Assembly (NCBI RefSeq): GCF_000010725.1
Contig: NC_013854.1
Coordinates: 1,331,001-1,395,000 of the forward strand
Reading direction: 5' to 3'
Length of the DNA stretch: 64,000 bases
Origin: Azospirillum sp. B510
GTDB lineage: Bacteria; Pseudomonadota; Alphaproteobacteria; Azospirillales; Azospirillaceae
Part shown: positions 34,288 to 43,100 of the stretch, piece by piece
Layout of the letters: each line of letters starts with the position of its first letter
Position numbering within the stretch: the first letter of the stretch is position 1
Program-made: the position numbers and the translations under genes
The notes under the pieces: model-generated
The model's input: only the letters and a program-made list of their open reading frames with translations
Databases searched by the model: none
Told to the model about the DNA's origin: nothing

Positions 34288-34304
34288 GTGTGCAGGTGGT
34301 GTGC
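34288..34304 (+). repeat. right subterminal repeat, possible integrase arm site
   Basis: GTGTGCAGGTGGTGTGC, partner of 25220-25236, 68 bp inside the right repeat and upstream of the integrase gene. Confidence 0.5.
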
Positions 34305-34371
34305 TACCACCAAATAGGCGTCGCTCGTTACTCAAGTCATTGAAACTGAACAATTTCTTCTTTTGCCCGGC

Positions 34372-34409
34372 CTGCACCACAACAAGCACGAGCTGACCTG
34401 GATGTGGCC
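34372..34409 (+). repeat. attR: 38-bp direct repeat
   Basis: Right copy of the flanking repeat (see 25132-25169), with CAC and GAG codons where the left copy has CAT and GAA. Confidence 0.92.
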
Positions 34410-34419
34410 GGCACGGTGA
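34372..34419 (+). pseudogene. displaced original 3' end of the RlmM-like gene
   Basis: Fifteen codons and a stop, reading L-H-H-N-K-H-E-L-T-W-M-W-P-A-R. They have no start and continue the frame that the methyltransferase gene had before integration. This shows the ancestral junction and the direction of insertion. Confidence 0.85.
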
Positions 34420-34453
34420 GGAGCGCGGGGAGGGCGGCTTCGCCGAAGGGCGG

Positions 34454-36034
34454 TCAGCCGAGTGCCCGCCCTTCGGCGAAGCCGGAGCTGACATAATGCT
34501 GCCTGGCGCCGGCCAGACTGCCGCCGACCGCGGCGTTGACATCGGGGTTGGCCGCCAGGTAGGCGGCGGCGTTGAAACGGGTCAGGGAACGCCCTTCGAA
34601 ACGGCCGCTGACGATGTAATGCAGTTCCACCGCCTCGCGATTGTTGCCGAAGGCGACGATCAGGTCGGGGTTGCTGGCCTCATAGGACAGCGTGTCGAAC
34701 AAGGTTGAACCGCGGCCCTCGCGATAGCCGTAGGCGATGAAATGGCTGGTCGCGGCGGTGGTGTCGGCGCCGAAGGCGTTCATCAGATCGACATAGCCGG
34801 CGATATAATTGTAGGGATCAAAGCCGGTCAGGCTGCGCCCTTCATAAAGGCCGGAGCTGATGAGGTGCTGTGTCCCGGCGGCCGCATTGGCGCCCAGCGC
34901 GCCGATCAGGTCGGCGCTCGACGCGATGTAGCGCAGCGCGTCGAAACTGCCGCTGCTCGCGGACGAGAGGGCGGTGGTGCCATCGGAGAAGCGCAGGAAT
35001 TCGATGTTGGTCAGCAGAGCATTGCCATCCGCACCGCTGACGATGTAACGGCTGCCGTCGAACTGCTGGACGCGGTATTGCGCCCTGCTGCCGCTGAACA
35101 CCACGGTGTCAGTGCCGGCGCCGCCGTCCAGCACGTCGCCGAGCGTGTTGACGGTGAAGGTGTCGTTGCCGCTGCCGCCGGTCGCCGCCTGAATCCGGGT
35201 GCCATAGGCCAGCGCCAGAAAGGTCGTGCCGCCGGCGCTGCTGAACTGGCCGCCGCGCAGGTCGAGCGAAAGGGAGGTGGTCTGGGCGCTGCCGTTCAGG
35301 CTGTTGCGTCCGTTCGGATCCCACAGGGTGGTGAAGCTGGCGGTGTTCAGCGTGTAGCTCGTATCCCCGGGGGCGGCGGACATGTTGGCGCCATAGAGAT
35401 ACTGGATCGCGGCGATGTCATAGAGGCTGGGCCCGGTCAGATAGCCGCCCGACGGGAGCCGGCTGTTCGCGTTATAGGACATGATGCTGTAGGCATAATT
35501 GTCCGTCGCGGCCGGCAGGTAGGGGCCTTCCGTTCCGCTGCCGCTGCCGGCGTCGTAGTTGCCGGGATGTTTCAGGCCCAGCGCGTGACCGATCTCGTGG
35601 ATCACCGTCATGTAGCTGTAGCTGCCCGTTGTCGGGTTCGTGTTGCCGGCGCTGTCGTTGGCCAGGAACACCTGGCCACCCTGGGAGCCGGTGGACGGGT
35701 AATAGGCATAGGCCGCCGACCGGCCGCTCTGCCGGTTGGTCCCGAAGGCGATCTCGGCGCTGGCGGCGTCGGAGATCTCGACGAAGCTGATGTTGGCGAC
35801 GGCGCTCCAGGCCGCCAGCGCTTGCCGGACGGCGGTGCGCTGGGCGGTGTTCATGGCGGCGAAGCCGGTGGCATCGCCGGAGGAGACCTGCCGGGAACTG
35901 CTCAGGAAGCCATAGGTGATCGTCGCCGCGCCACCGACGGAGCTGCCGTCCAGCACGGAGCCGTTGGCGCCCCAATGCGGCGTGTCGCTGGGCAGAAGGG
36001 CGGCGATATAGCTGGTCAACGCGGATTCGCTCAT
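34454..36034 (-). CDS. M10-type (serralysin-like) metalloprotease with RTX remnant and four C-terminal repeats
   Basis: A 526-residue secreted zinc protease. The metzincin site HEIGHALGLKH spans 146-156, and the Met-turn is YSIMSYN (Met185). A single RTX-like nonapeptide GGSGNDTF lies near 290, with GGAGTD behind it, where serralysins usually have several. From about 330 on there are four 45-50-residue repeats of the form F-D-x-x-x-Y-I-A-x-x-x-D-L-x-x-A-F-G ... H-x-I-x-x-G-x-x-E-G-R. No N-terminal signal, so type I export is likely. It stands alone on the minus strand, just outside the island. Confidence 0.85.
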   Translation of the reverse strand: MSESALTSYIAALLPSDTPHWGANGSVLDGSSVGGAATITYGFLSSSRQVSSGDATGFAAMNTAQRTAVRQALAAWSAVANISFVEISDAASAEIAFGTNRQSGRSAAYAYYPSTGSQGGQVFLANDSAGNTNPTTGSYSYMTVIHEIGHALGLKHPGNYDAGSGSGTEGPYLPAATDNYAYSIMSYNANSRLPSGGYLTGPSLYDIAAIQYLYGANMSAAPGDTSYTLNTASFTTLWDPNGRNSLNGSAQTTSLSLDLRGGQFSSAGGTTFLALAYGTRIQAATGGSGNDTFTVNTLGDVLDGGAGTDTVVFSGSRAQYRVQQFDGSRYIVSGADGNALLTNIEFLRFSDGTTALSSASSGSFDALRYIASSADLIGALGANAAAGTQHLISSGLYEGRSLTGFDPYNYIAGYVDLMNAFGADTTAATSHFIAYGYREGRGSTLFDTLSYEASNPDLIVAFGNNREAVELHYIVSGRFEGRSLTRFNAAAYLAANPDVNAAVGGSLAGARQHYVSSGFAEGRALG

Positions 36035-36129
36035 GGGCGCTCGCTTCTCGGGTCGGTCGGGGGATGCCGGAACGCCGTCCGCGTCATCGCTGATACCAAA
36101 TACGAGAATGGTCTCCAGCGCAATCAGGG

Positions 36130-37140
36130 TCAGGCACGGCGCAGAGCCATCTCGATCGATGGACGCAGCATCGAGGCGGCCGCGTGACCGATCTCCACCG
36201 CCTCGGCGGCGCGGTCGAACTCCAGGATGCCGATATGGGCCAGCCTGGGCGCGATCAGCACGTCCGGCGGCTCGCCGGCCAGGCGCGAGCGGGTGATGCG
36301 GTCCTGCATGATGTCGATCGACCCCGCCATCACCTCCAGCGCGTTCGGCATCTGTTTGTGGGCCTGGGCATCGTCGATCTGGTCGGCCAGGAACCGGGTG
36401 CGCCGGCTGGGCTTCCGGCCAAGCCAGGTGGAGATCTGGCTGGTCAGGTGCGACAGCGTGGGGGAGCCGGCATCGCCGCCGGCGACCACCGCTTCCCGTA
36501 CCGCCTCCTTCTCCGGTTCCGGCTGCCTGGTTGTCGCCGCTTTGCCGTTGCTCCGGCCGTTCGGGCGACCGAGGGGCGACAGCTCGCTGTTCAGGTTGAC
36601 GGCGACCACCACGTCGGCGCCCAGCGCCCGGCAGAGCGACACCGGCACCGGATTGACCAGCGCGCCGTCCACCAGCAGGTGATGATCGCGCCGCACCGCC
36701 GGGAACAGGCCGGGCATGGCGGCCGACGCCAGCACCGCCGACATCAGCGGACCGTCGCGCAGCCAGATCTCGCGCCCCGTCGAGAGATCGGTGGCGACCG
36801 TGGCGAAGGGCAGGGGCAGATCCTCGATCAGAACATTGCTGCGTTCATTGTCGAAGCGCCCGAACGCCTTTTCGGCGGCGACCAGACCGCCGCGCCGGAA
36901 GGTGAGGTCGATGATGCCCAGCATGCCGAGCCACCCCATCTTTTGCGCCCAGGCCTGCAATTCATCCAACTGGTCGGTCAGATAGGCGGCTCCCACCGCC
37001 GCTCCGATCGACGTGCCGCAGATGACATCAGGTTTGATCCCGACTTCCGCGAGCGCCCGCAGGACGCCAATATGCGCCCAGCCCCGCGCAGCGCCGCTGC
37101 CCAGCGCAAGCCCGATCTTCAGGTCGGTTCCCTTCGCCAT
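36130..37140 (-). CDS. patatin-like phospholipase/esterase, RssA family
   Basis: A 336-residue patatin-fold serine hydrolase. The oxyanion loop is GSGAARGWAHIGVL (about 12-25), the nucleophile elbow CGTSIGAA (Ser near 44), and the second catalytic residue lies in DGALVNPVP (Asp). Substrates are probably phospholipids or acyl esters. ATG 37140 has GGAG upstream; ATG 37146 is a close alternative. The last 100 residues carry an SxxLxxxIxxW-type helix set and an H-rich end. It is monocistronic by position. Confidence 0.85.
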   Translation of the reverse strand: MAKGTDLKIGLALGSGAARGWAHIGVLRALAEVGIKPDVICGTSIGAAVGAAYLTDQLDELQAWAQKMGWLGMLGIIDLTFRRGGLVAAEKAFGRFDNERSNVLIEDLPLPFATVATDLSTGREIWLRDGPLMSAVLASAAMPGLFPAVRRDHHLLVDGALVNPVPVSLCRALGADVVVAVNLNSELSPLGRPNGRSNGKAATTRQPEPEKEAVREAVVAGGDAGSPTLSHLTSQISTWLGRKPSRRTRFLADQIDDAQAHKQMPNALEVMAGSIDIMQDRITRSRLAGEPPDVLIAPRLAHIGILEFDRAAEAVEIGHAAASMLRPSIEMALRRA

Positions 37141-37453
37141 CCACATCTCCAATCGGCGCCCCCATGCCGGAGGCGTGAGCTCGAGCTTATCATCTGGGGA
37201 TCGCCGGCCAAGAGCGGAAGCCGCCGGAAGTGGCACGCCACCGGAGCGCCGTCCGTCCCTATCCGATAAATAGGGAATGTCGGGGATTTACCGAACCTTT
37301 GAGCTGGAGCGGGAATCGGCCGTGGTGACTGTGGCATTTCTGTGCCAGTACGCGGCGTTCATCATATCGCCGCCGAATTTTAACCATGCGTCAACTGGCT
37401 TGGGTACAATTTCGTTGCGTTGCAATGTAGTCGATGAGTGTGGAAGGTCTGTC

Positions 37454-37582
37454 ATGGCCGATGAACTGAAGAGCTTCAGAAGGGATTGGAAACGCTGGTC
37501 GCAGACCGAACGGCTGGTCGCCGTGTCGGTGCTCCTTCTGATCGTTCTTCTGGGTGCGCCGGCCGCCGCCGGTCTGTTCTGA
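37454..37582 (+). CDS. 42-residue single-pass membrane peptide
   Basis: MADELKSFRRDWKRWSQTER is followed by one hydrophobic helix (LVAVSVLLLIVLLGAPAAAG). GGAAGG lies upstream of the ATG. A basic amphipathic head plus one helix is typical of small membrane regulators. No homologue recognised. It precedes the CheZ gene by 271 bp. Confidence 0.55.
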   Translation: MADELKSFRRDWKRWSQTERLVAVSVLLLIVLLGAPAAAGLF

Positions 37583-37853
37583 GGTCCGGACGGCGATAGA
37601 CCGGCCGCCTATAGCACGCTGTGGCGTTTCGGCAACTCCGGTGCCTTGGCGGGGGCATCTTTACGGGCTCTTAACCCTCGCGCCATAGGCTTTGTCGGCT
37701 CGGACAGTTCCTGGGACGGTTGGGCGCCACAAGCGGCCGGAGCGTCGAACCTCCGCCACGACGGGCACTGACGGCGCGCTCGCTGGAGGGCGCGGACCGG
37801 GAGGGTTCCGGCATATTCCGCCAAGGCCTTGCCCCTCTCGCTGGACACGCCCG

Positions 37854-38564
37854 ATGACCTTCTCCGCCCAATCCGCCGTGACGGAACAGAAGCACCTGAG
37901 ACAGCGCCTCGACGCCGCGTTCGCGGAAGCCGCGAAGCCCCTGTCGCGTGATGAGGTGACGGACATCGTCCGCAATATTCTGGGCAGCATGGACGGTGAC
38001 ATCTCGGCCACCGACCTGCGGCTTTACAAGGAAGTTGTCGACCTCGCCAAATACATCGAGACGGCCAAGCAGGAGATCGCGGCCCTTCAGCCGGCCGAGA
38101 TCCGTGACGAACATATCCGCACCGCCACCGACGAGCTGGATGCGGTGATCGGCGCGACGGAAAAGGCGACCTTCGCCATTTTCGACGCCTGCGACGCGAT
38201 CAGCGCCATCGCCGGCCAGTCGGAGGCCGGGGCCTCGGCGAAGCTGAACGATCAGGTCACGGCGATCTATGAAGCCTGCAACTTCCAGGACATTACCGGC
38301 CAGCGCATCAGCAAGGTGGTGCGGACGCTGAAGCACATCGAATCCAAGGTCGATATGATCATCGCCGCCTTCGGCAGCGAGGTGCGGCAGAACCACGCCC
38401 CGCGGTTGGCCAAGCTGGCGGCGGCGGAGGAGGCGGAGGCCGCCGTCCATTTCGAGCCGATGAGTGCGGAGGAGGCGGACAAGCAGCTTCTGCACGGGCC
38501 GCAGCTGCCGGGCAACGCCATGGACCAGGACGAGATCGACCGCCTGCTGGCCAGCTTCGACTGA
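37854..38564 (+). CDS. cheZ: CheZ-family chemotaxis phosphatase
   Basis: A 236-residue protein. The CheZ signature ACNFQDITGQRISKVV (about 140-155) contains the Asp and Gln used to dephosphorylate CheY-P. A long four-helix bundle precedes it and the C-terminus AMDQDEIDRLLASFD matches the CheY-binding tail. The ATG at 37854 is preferred; the frame is open upstream but that part is Arg/Pro-rich and lacks a ribosome site. Four bases separate it from the next gene, and it likely heads a motility operon through 43674. Confidence 0.87.
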   Translation: MTFSAQSAVTEQKHLRQRLDAAFAEAAKPLSRDEVTDIVRNILGSMDGDISATDLRLYKEVVDLAKYIETAKQEIAALQPAEIRDEHIRTATDELDAVIGATEKATFAIFDACDAISAIAGQSEAGASAKLNDQVTAIYEACNFQDITGQRISKVVRTLKHIESKVDMIIAAFGSEVRQNHAPRLAKLAAAEEAEAAVHFEPMSAEEADKQLLHGPQLPGNAMDQDEIDRLLASFD

Positions 38565-38568
38565 CGTC

Positions 38569-39417
38569 ATGCTGCCCGGCCCCCCCCTCGACAGGCCCGG
38601 CGGTGGCCACATCGCCCAGGGCGTTGGGAGCGGCGGGGGCATGCCGCAGCCGGCCGGGCGGCTTGGCTACGGGGCCGGCATCAGGACTGGCATCGGGACT
38701 GGCGGGCACGCCAACCCGAACAACGGCAGCATCCTGCTGCTGCTGTCGCTGTTCCTGCTGCTTCTGGTCTTCTTCATCGTGCTGAACGCCAATTCGGTGC
38801 AGACGGTGCGGAAGGTGAAGGCGGTCGCCGCGTCGCTGGAACGGACCTTTCCCAGTTTCGTCATCGACCCGCGTCTGCGCGACGGGTCGGAGCCGGTGGC
38901 CTCGCGCGCCGGAACGGTCTTCTCCGTGCAGCGGCTGGAGGAGGTGGGCACCCTGTTCGCCACCGCCGTCGCCGTCGCCAAGGTTGAGGTGGTCGCCCCC
39001 GGCCAGTTGCTCGAGGTCCGCCTGCCGGCCGACGACCTGTTCGTTCCCGGCGCCATGACCCTGCGGTCCGACCGCCAGGGACTGATCGACCGCATCGCCG
39101 ACGCCCTGCGCCAGTCGCGCCAGGGCGAGCGGGTGGAGCTGGACGCGCTGCTCGGCATCGGGCCGACGGGAACCCCGAGCCAGCCGCCGGGGCCGGTCGC
39201 CCGCGCCGGCGTGCTCGCCCGCGCGCTGGTGGAGGATGGGGCGCCGGCCCGCAACGTCACCGTCGGCATCGAGCGCGGCGAGCCGGGCGGGGTGCGCCTG
39301 CTGTTCTCGCTGCGCTGGGATGATGAGGGAACGGCCCGGCCGGCGGCGAGGCCGGCGAAGGCGGCCTCCGCCACGCCGCCAGCCATTCCCGCCGTTCGGA
39401 CCGAGGTGCGGAAATGA
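38569..39417 (+). CDS. membrane protein resembling a MotB partner
   Basis: A 282-residue protein with a Gly-rich N-terminal cytosolic part, one transmembrane helix at about 53-73 (SILLLLSLFLLLLVFFIVLN) and a periplasmic domain of an OmpA/MotB-like kind (RADRQGLIDRIADAL-like region about 165-180). There is no Asp in its helix, so it cannot serve as proton path. It overlaps the next, MotB-like gene by four bases. Role probably in the motor or its anchoring; inferred from context. Confidence 0.65.
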   Translation: MLPGPPLDRPGGGHIAQGVGSGGGMPQPAGRLGYGAGIRTGIGTGGHANPNNGSILLLLSLFLLLLVFFIVLNANSVQTVRKVKAVAASLERTFPSFVIDPRLRDGSEPVASRAGTVFSVQRLEEVGTLFATAVAVAKVEVVAPGQLLEVRLPADDLFVPGAMTLRSDRQGLIDRIADALRQSRQGERVELDALLGIGPTGTPSQPPGPVARAGVLARALVEDGAPARNVTVGIERGEPGGVRLLFSLRWDDEGTARPAARPAKAASATPPAIPAVRTEVRK

Positions 39418-40136
39418 TCCGTGTTCCCGGCATCCCCAACCGCGCGGGGACGGACGATCACGCCGGCCAGCGCAAGACGCTGTGGCTGATCAGCTTCACC
39501 GACCTGATCTCCTTGATGCTCGCCTTCTTCGTCCTGATGTATTCGATGAGCGAGCCGGAGGCGGAGCGCTGGACCCGTCTGGCCAAGGGGGTGGCGCAGA
39601 GCATTCCCGCCGCGCGGTCGACCGCCAGCGCCCCGTCGGACCGTCCGGCCGATCCCGGTGCCGCCTTCAACGCCATGGCGGTTGAGGCGCGGGCGGCGAT
39701 CGATCTGGATTATCTGGCGGCATTGCTGGGAAGCCAGCTGCGCTCGAACGTGGAGCTGGCGGTGGTCGATGTGCGGCGCGAGGATGATCGTGTCGTCATC
39801 CGCCTGCCGGGGGAGCGGATCTTCGACCTGACCGGTGCCGCCTTCACGCCGGAAGGGCGCCGGGTGCTGTTTCTGCTGGGGGCGGTCATCGGTCGCATCG
39901 GCAACCGGATCGAACTGGTCGGCCATGCCGAGCATGAGGATTCGACGGGCGGCGTGGCCTGGGAACGGGCGCTGACGCGGGCGGTCGCCGTTTCCGCCGC
40001 GCTGCGCGAAACCGGCTATCGCCGCGATCTGGTGGCGCGGGCGGTGATGATGCCGGTGGAGCGGGCAGGCGATGGGCTATCCAACGGCGGGCGCCTGCCG
40101 GTGGACATCGTGGTGCGAGAGGAAGGGGCGGATTGA
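39414..40136 (+). CDS. MotB-like stator protein
   Basis: A 240-residue protein with TLWLISFTDLISLMLAFFVL in its single helix; Asp30 in FTD fits the proton-binding Asp of MotB. An OmpA-like peptidoglycan-binding domain covers about 120-235 (LPGERIFDLTGAAFTPEGRR, GNRIELVGHAE). No motA lies next to it. Whether it replaces MotB or forms a second stator with the preceding protein is unknown. Confidence 0.72.
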   Translation: MIRVPGIPNRAGTDDHAGQRKTLWLISFTDLISLMLAFFVLMYSMSEPEAERWTRLAKGVAQSIPAARSTASAPSDRPADPGAAFNAMAVEARAAIDLDYLAALLGSQLRSNVELAVVDVRREDDRVVIRLPGERIFDLTGAAFTPEGRRVLFLLGAVIGRIGNRIELVGHAEHEDSTGGVAWERALTRAVAVSAALRETGYRRDLVARAVMMPVERAGDGLSNGGRLPVDIVVREEGAD

Positions 40137-40137
40137 G

Positions 40138-43100
40138 GTGAGGGAGCGGACGGCCGATCATGGAAGGCGTTGGCTGCGCGGCTGTGCCGCGGCGGTGGCG
40201 CTGCTTGCCGGGCCGCTGCTGCTCTCCCCCCTGTCGGCGACCGCCGCCAGCGTGCCGGTGCGCGGCGGCAGCCACAAGGATTTCGGCCGGATGGTCTTCG
40301 ATTGGCCGGGCAAGGTCGATTTCACCGCCACGGTCGACGGCAGCCGGCTGGTCGTCGCCTTCACCGAACCCATCGACGCTCCGCTGGACCGGCTGGTGCA
40401 GGCGCTGCCCGACTATCTGGTGGCCGGGCGGGTCGAGGCGGACGGCAAGACGGTGTCGTTCAATCTGAAGCGTCCCGTCGCCGTGAAAAGCTTCCGCAAC
40501 GGCAATGCGGTCGCCATCGATCTCTCGCCCGCCGCGCCCGGAGCGACGCAGCAGGCGGGGACGGTGGCGCAGCCCGATGCGGCCAGGACGGATGTGGCCA
40601 AGCCGGTTCCGTCGGCCGGGCGGGTGCAGGTGCGGGGGGCCGAGCGGCCGGATCAGAGCCGGCTGACCTTCGACTGGCCGGCGCCTGTCGGCTACAAGGT
40701 CACGCGCGACGGCGCGGCGGTGACGGTCGCCTTCGACAAGGGCGGCAGCGCCGACCTGTCGGCGGTGGCCAGGACGCCGCCGCGCAACATCGGCAACATC
40801 GAATCCTACCGCCAGCCCGACGGATCGCTGGCCGTCACCTTCGCCGTGCCCCAGGATGCCGAGGTCGGCGACAGCGCGTCCGGCAAGTCGGTTGTGCTGA
40901 CCGTCGGAAATCCCGGCTCCCGCGCCGGCCTGCCCAAGAGCGACGGTGCCTCACCGGCTATGACCGCACCCGCTTCCGGATCCCAGGGGACCGTCGCCGG
41001 GCAGGGGAATCAAGGCACCAGCCAGCCGATGCCGCCGAAGAACGCGGTGAAGGACGCCATCAAGGAGGGCGGCCGTGATGCGCCGGCCGCGGCGGCGTCG
41101 ACCTCGGGCCGCCCGGCCGCCGCGGCGAATGCTCAGGCACCGGCGTCTCCATCGGCCGCCGCCCCCGCGCCGGCACCGGCGGACGCGAAGTCCCAGCCGG
41201 CCGCCGGGCCGAAGGGCCCGGTGCTGACCTTCGAGACCGGCGGCCCGGCGGCGATCGCCGTCTATCCGCGGGCGGGCCAGCTCTATGTCGTGTTCGACCG
41301 GCCGATGCCGATCGGCGCCGGCAAGCTCAGCGGTCCGGGCTCCGAACTGATGGGGGCGGTGGAGCCGGTGCCGGCGACCGGCGGCACCGTGTTCCGGACC
41401 AAGATCGGGCCGATGGTGTGGCCGACGGTGGAGCGGCAGGGCACGACATGGCGCATCCTGTCCTCCGCCCGGCCGACCGACATGGGCAGCGCCGGCGATC
41501 TGCGGGTGGAGCCGGATCCCGATTTCCTGCTGGGAGCCCGGCTGCTGGTGCGGGCGCCCGACGCCGCCAACATCGTGCAGTTCGCGGATCCCGACGTGGG
41601 CGACCGCATCCAGGTCGTCCCGCTGCCCAGCCCGGGGCAAGGCATGCCGGAACCCCACCGCTATCCGGATCTGGAGGTCATGCCGTCCTACCAGGGCGTG
41701 GTGGTGCGGCCGATCTCGGACAATGTGACGGTGCGGGCGATCAAGGAGGGGGTGGAACTGACCACCGCCGGCGGCCTGCATATGTCAACCGCCGCCGATG
41801 CCGGAAATCCGGCGGTGGCGCCGCCCGCTCCAACCTCGCCACAATCGGCTCCCCAGCCGGTTCCGCCGCAACTGGCCGCCGCCCCGGTGCCGGTTCAGCC
41901 CGGCGGCGCGTCGTCGGCGATGGAGCCGCCCAAGGCAGCCCAGCCCGCCCAGATGCAGGGCCGCCGGCTGTTCAACCTGCCGGCCTGGAAGCATGGCGAC
42001 CTCGACCATTTCACCGAGGCGCGGCAGGATCTCCAGCTCGCCGTCGTCAATGCCCCGGATTCGGAGCGGCCGAAGGCGCAGCTCGACCTCGCGCGCTTCT
42101 ATTTCGCCAACGGGTTCGGCCAGGAGACGCTCGGCCTGCTCGACGTCCTGCAACAGAATCAACCCGATCTGGAAGGCTGGCCCGAGTTCCGCGCCCTGCG
42201 CGGCGCCGCCCGCGTGCTGACCGGCGACCTCGACGGCGGGGAGGCGGACCTGTCGATCCCCTCGCTGGCCGGCAATCCCGAAGCCAACCTGTGGCGGGCC
42301 GCCATCGCCGCCGACCGCCGCGATTGGCCCAAGGCGATGGCCGGCTTCAAGGCGTCCGGCCAGATCCTCAACAGCTATCCGGACCCGATGCTCGGCAAGC
42401 TCGGCCTGCGGGCGGCGGAGGCGGCGCTGGAGACACGCGACACCGCGACCGCCAAGCGGCTGTTCGACCGGGTGATCGAACATGGCGGCCCGGACCAGGA
42501 GGAGAACCCGCAGACGCAATATCTGCGCGGGCTGCTCTATGCCCAGACCGGCGAGATCGATCAGGCGCGCCAGCAGCTGACCGCCGCCTACAACAGCTAT
42601 GACCGGCTCTACCGCGCCAAGGCCGGGCTGGCGCTGACCAATCTGGAGCTGTCGGAAGGCAAGATGTCGCCGACCGCGGCGGCGGAGCAGCTGGCCGGCC
42701 TGACCTTCACCTGGCGCGGCGACGATCTGGAGATGCAAATCCGCTCGCGCATGGGCGAGGTGCTGATCGCCGGCGGCGAATATGCCAAGGGCTTCAACAC
42801 GATGAAGGAAACGGCGGCCCTGGTCGCCGACACGCCGCGCGCCGAGGCGATCACCAAGGAGATGTCGCGCATCTTCGCCGATCTGTTCAAGGACGGGGCG
42901 AAGCGCCTGCCGACGCTCGACGCCATGCAGCTCTACGACCAGTTCCGCGAGCTGACCCCGGTGGGCGAGGCCGGTGACGAGATCATCCGGCAGCTGGCGG
43001 AACGGCTGATTTCCATCGATCTGCTGAACCGCGCCGCCGATCTGTTGCAGCATCAGGTCGAATACCGCCTGTCCGGGCTGGACAAGGCGCGGGTCGGCAC

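Larger units (their letters stand above)
25132..34409. mobile_element. 9.3-kb integrative element in the 3' end of an RlmM-like gene
   Basis: A tyrosine integrase at the right end, 38-bp flanking direct repeats (25132-25169, 34372-34409), subterminal repeats (25220-25236, 34288-34304) and gene content unlike the surrounding chromosome define the unit. Chromosomal genes resume at once on both sides. No conjugation, capsid or replication genes are recognised, so it is a small integrative or mobilisable island, or a phage satellite. Cargo includes a Panacea antitoxin pair, a serine recombinase, several orphan genes and a structured non-coding segment. Confidence 0.9.
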
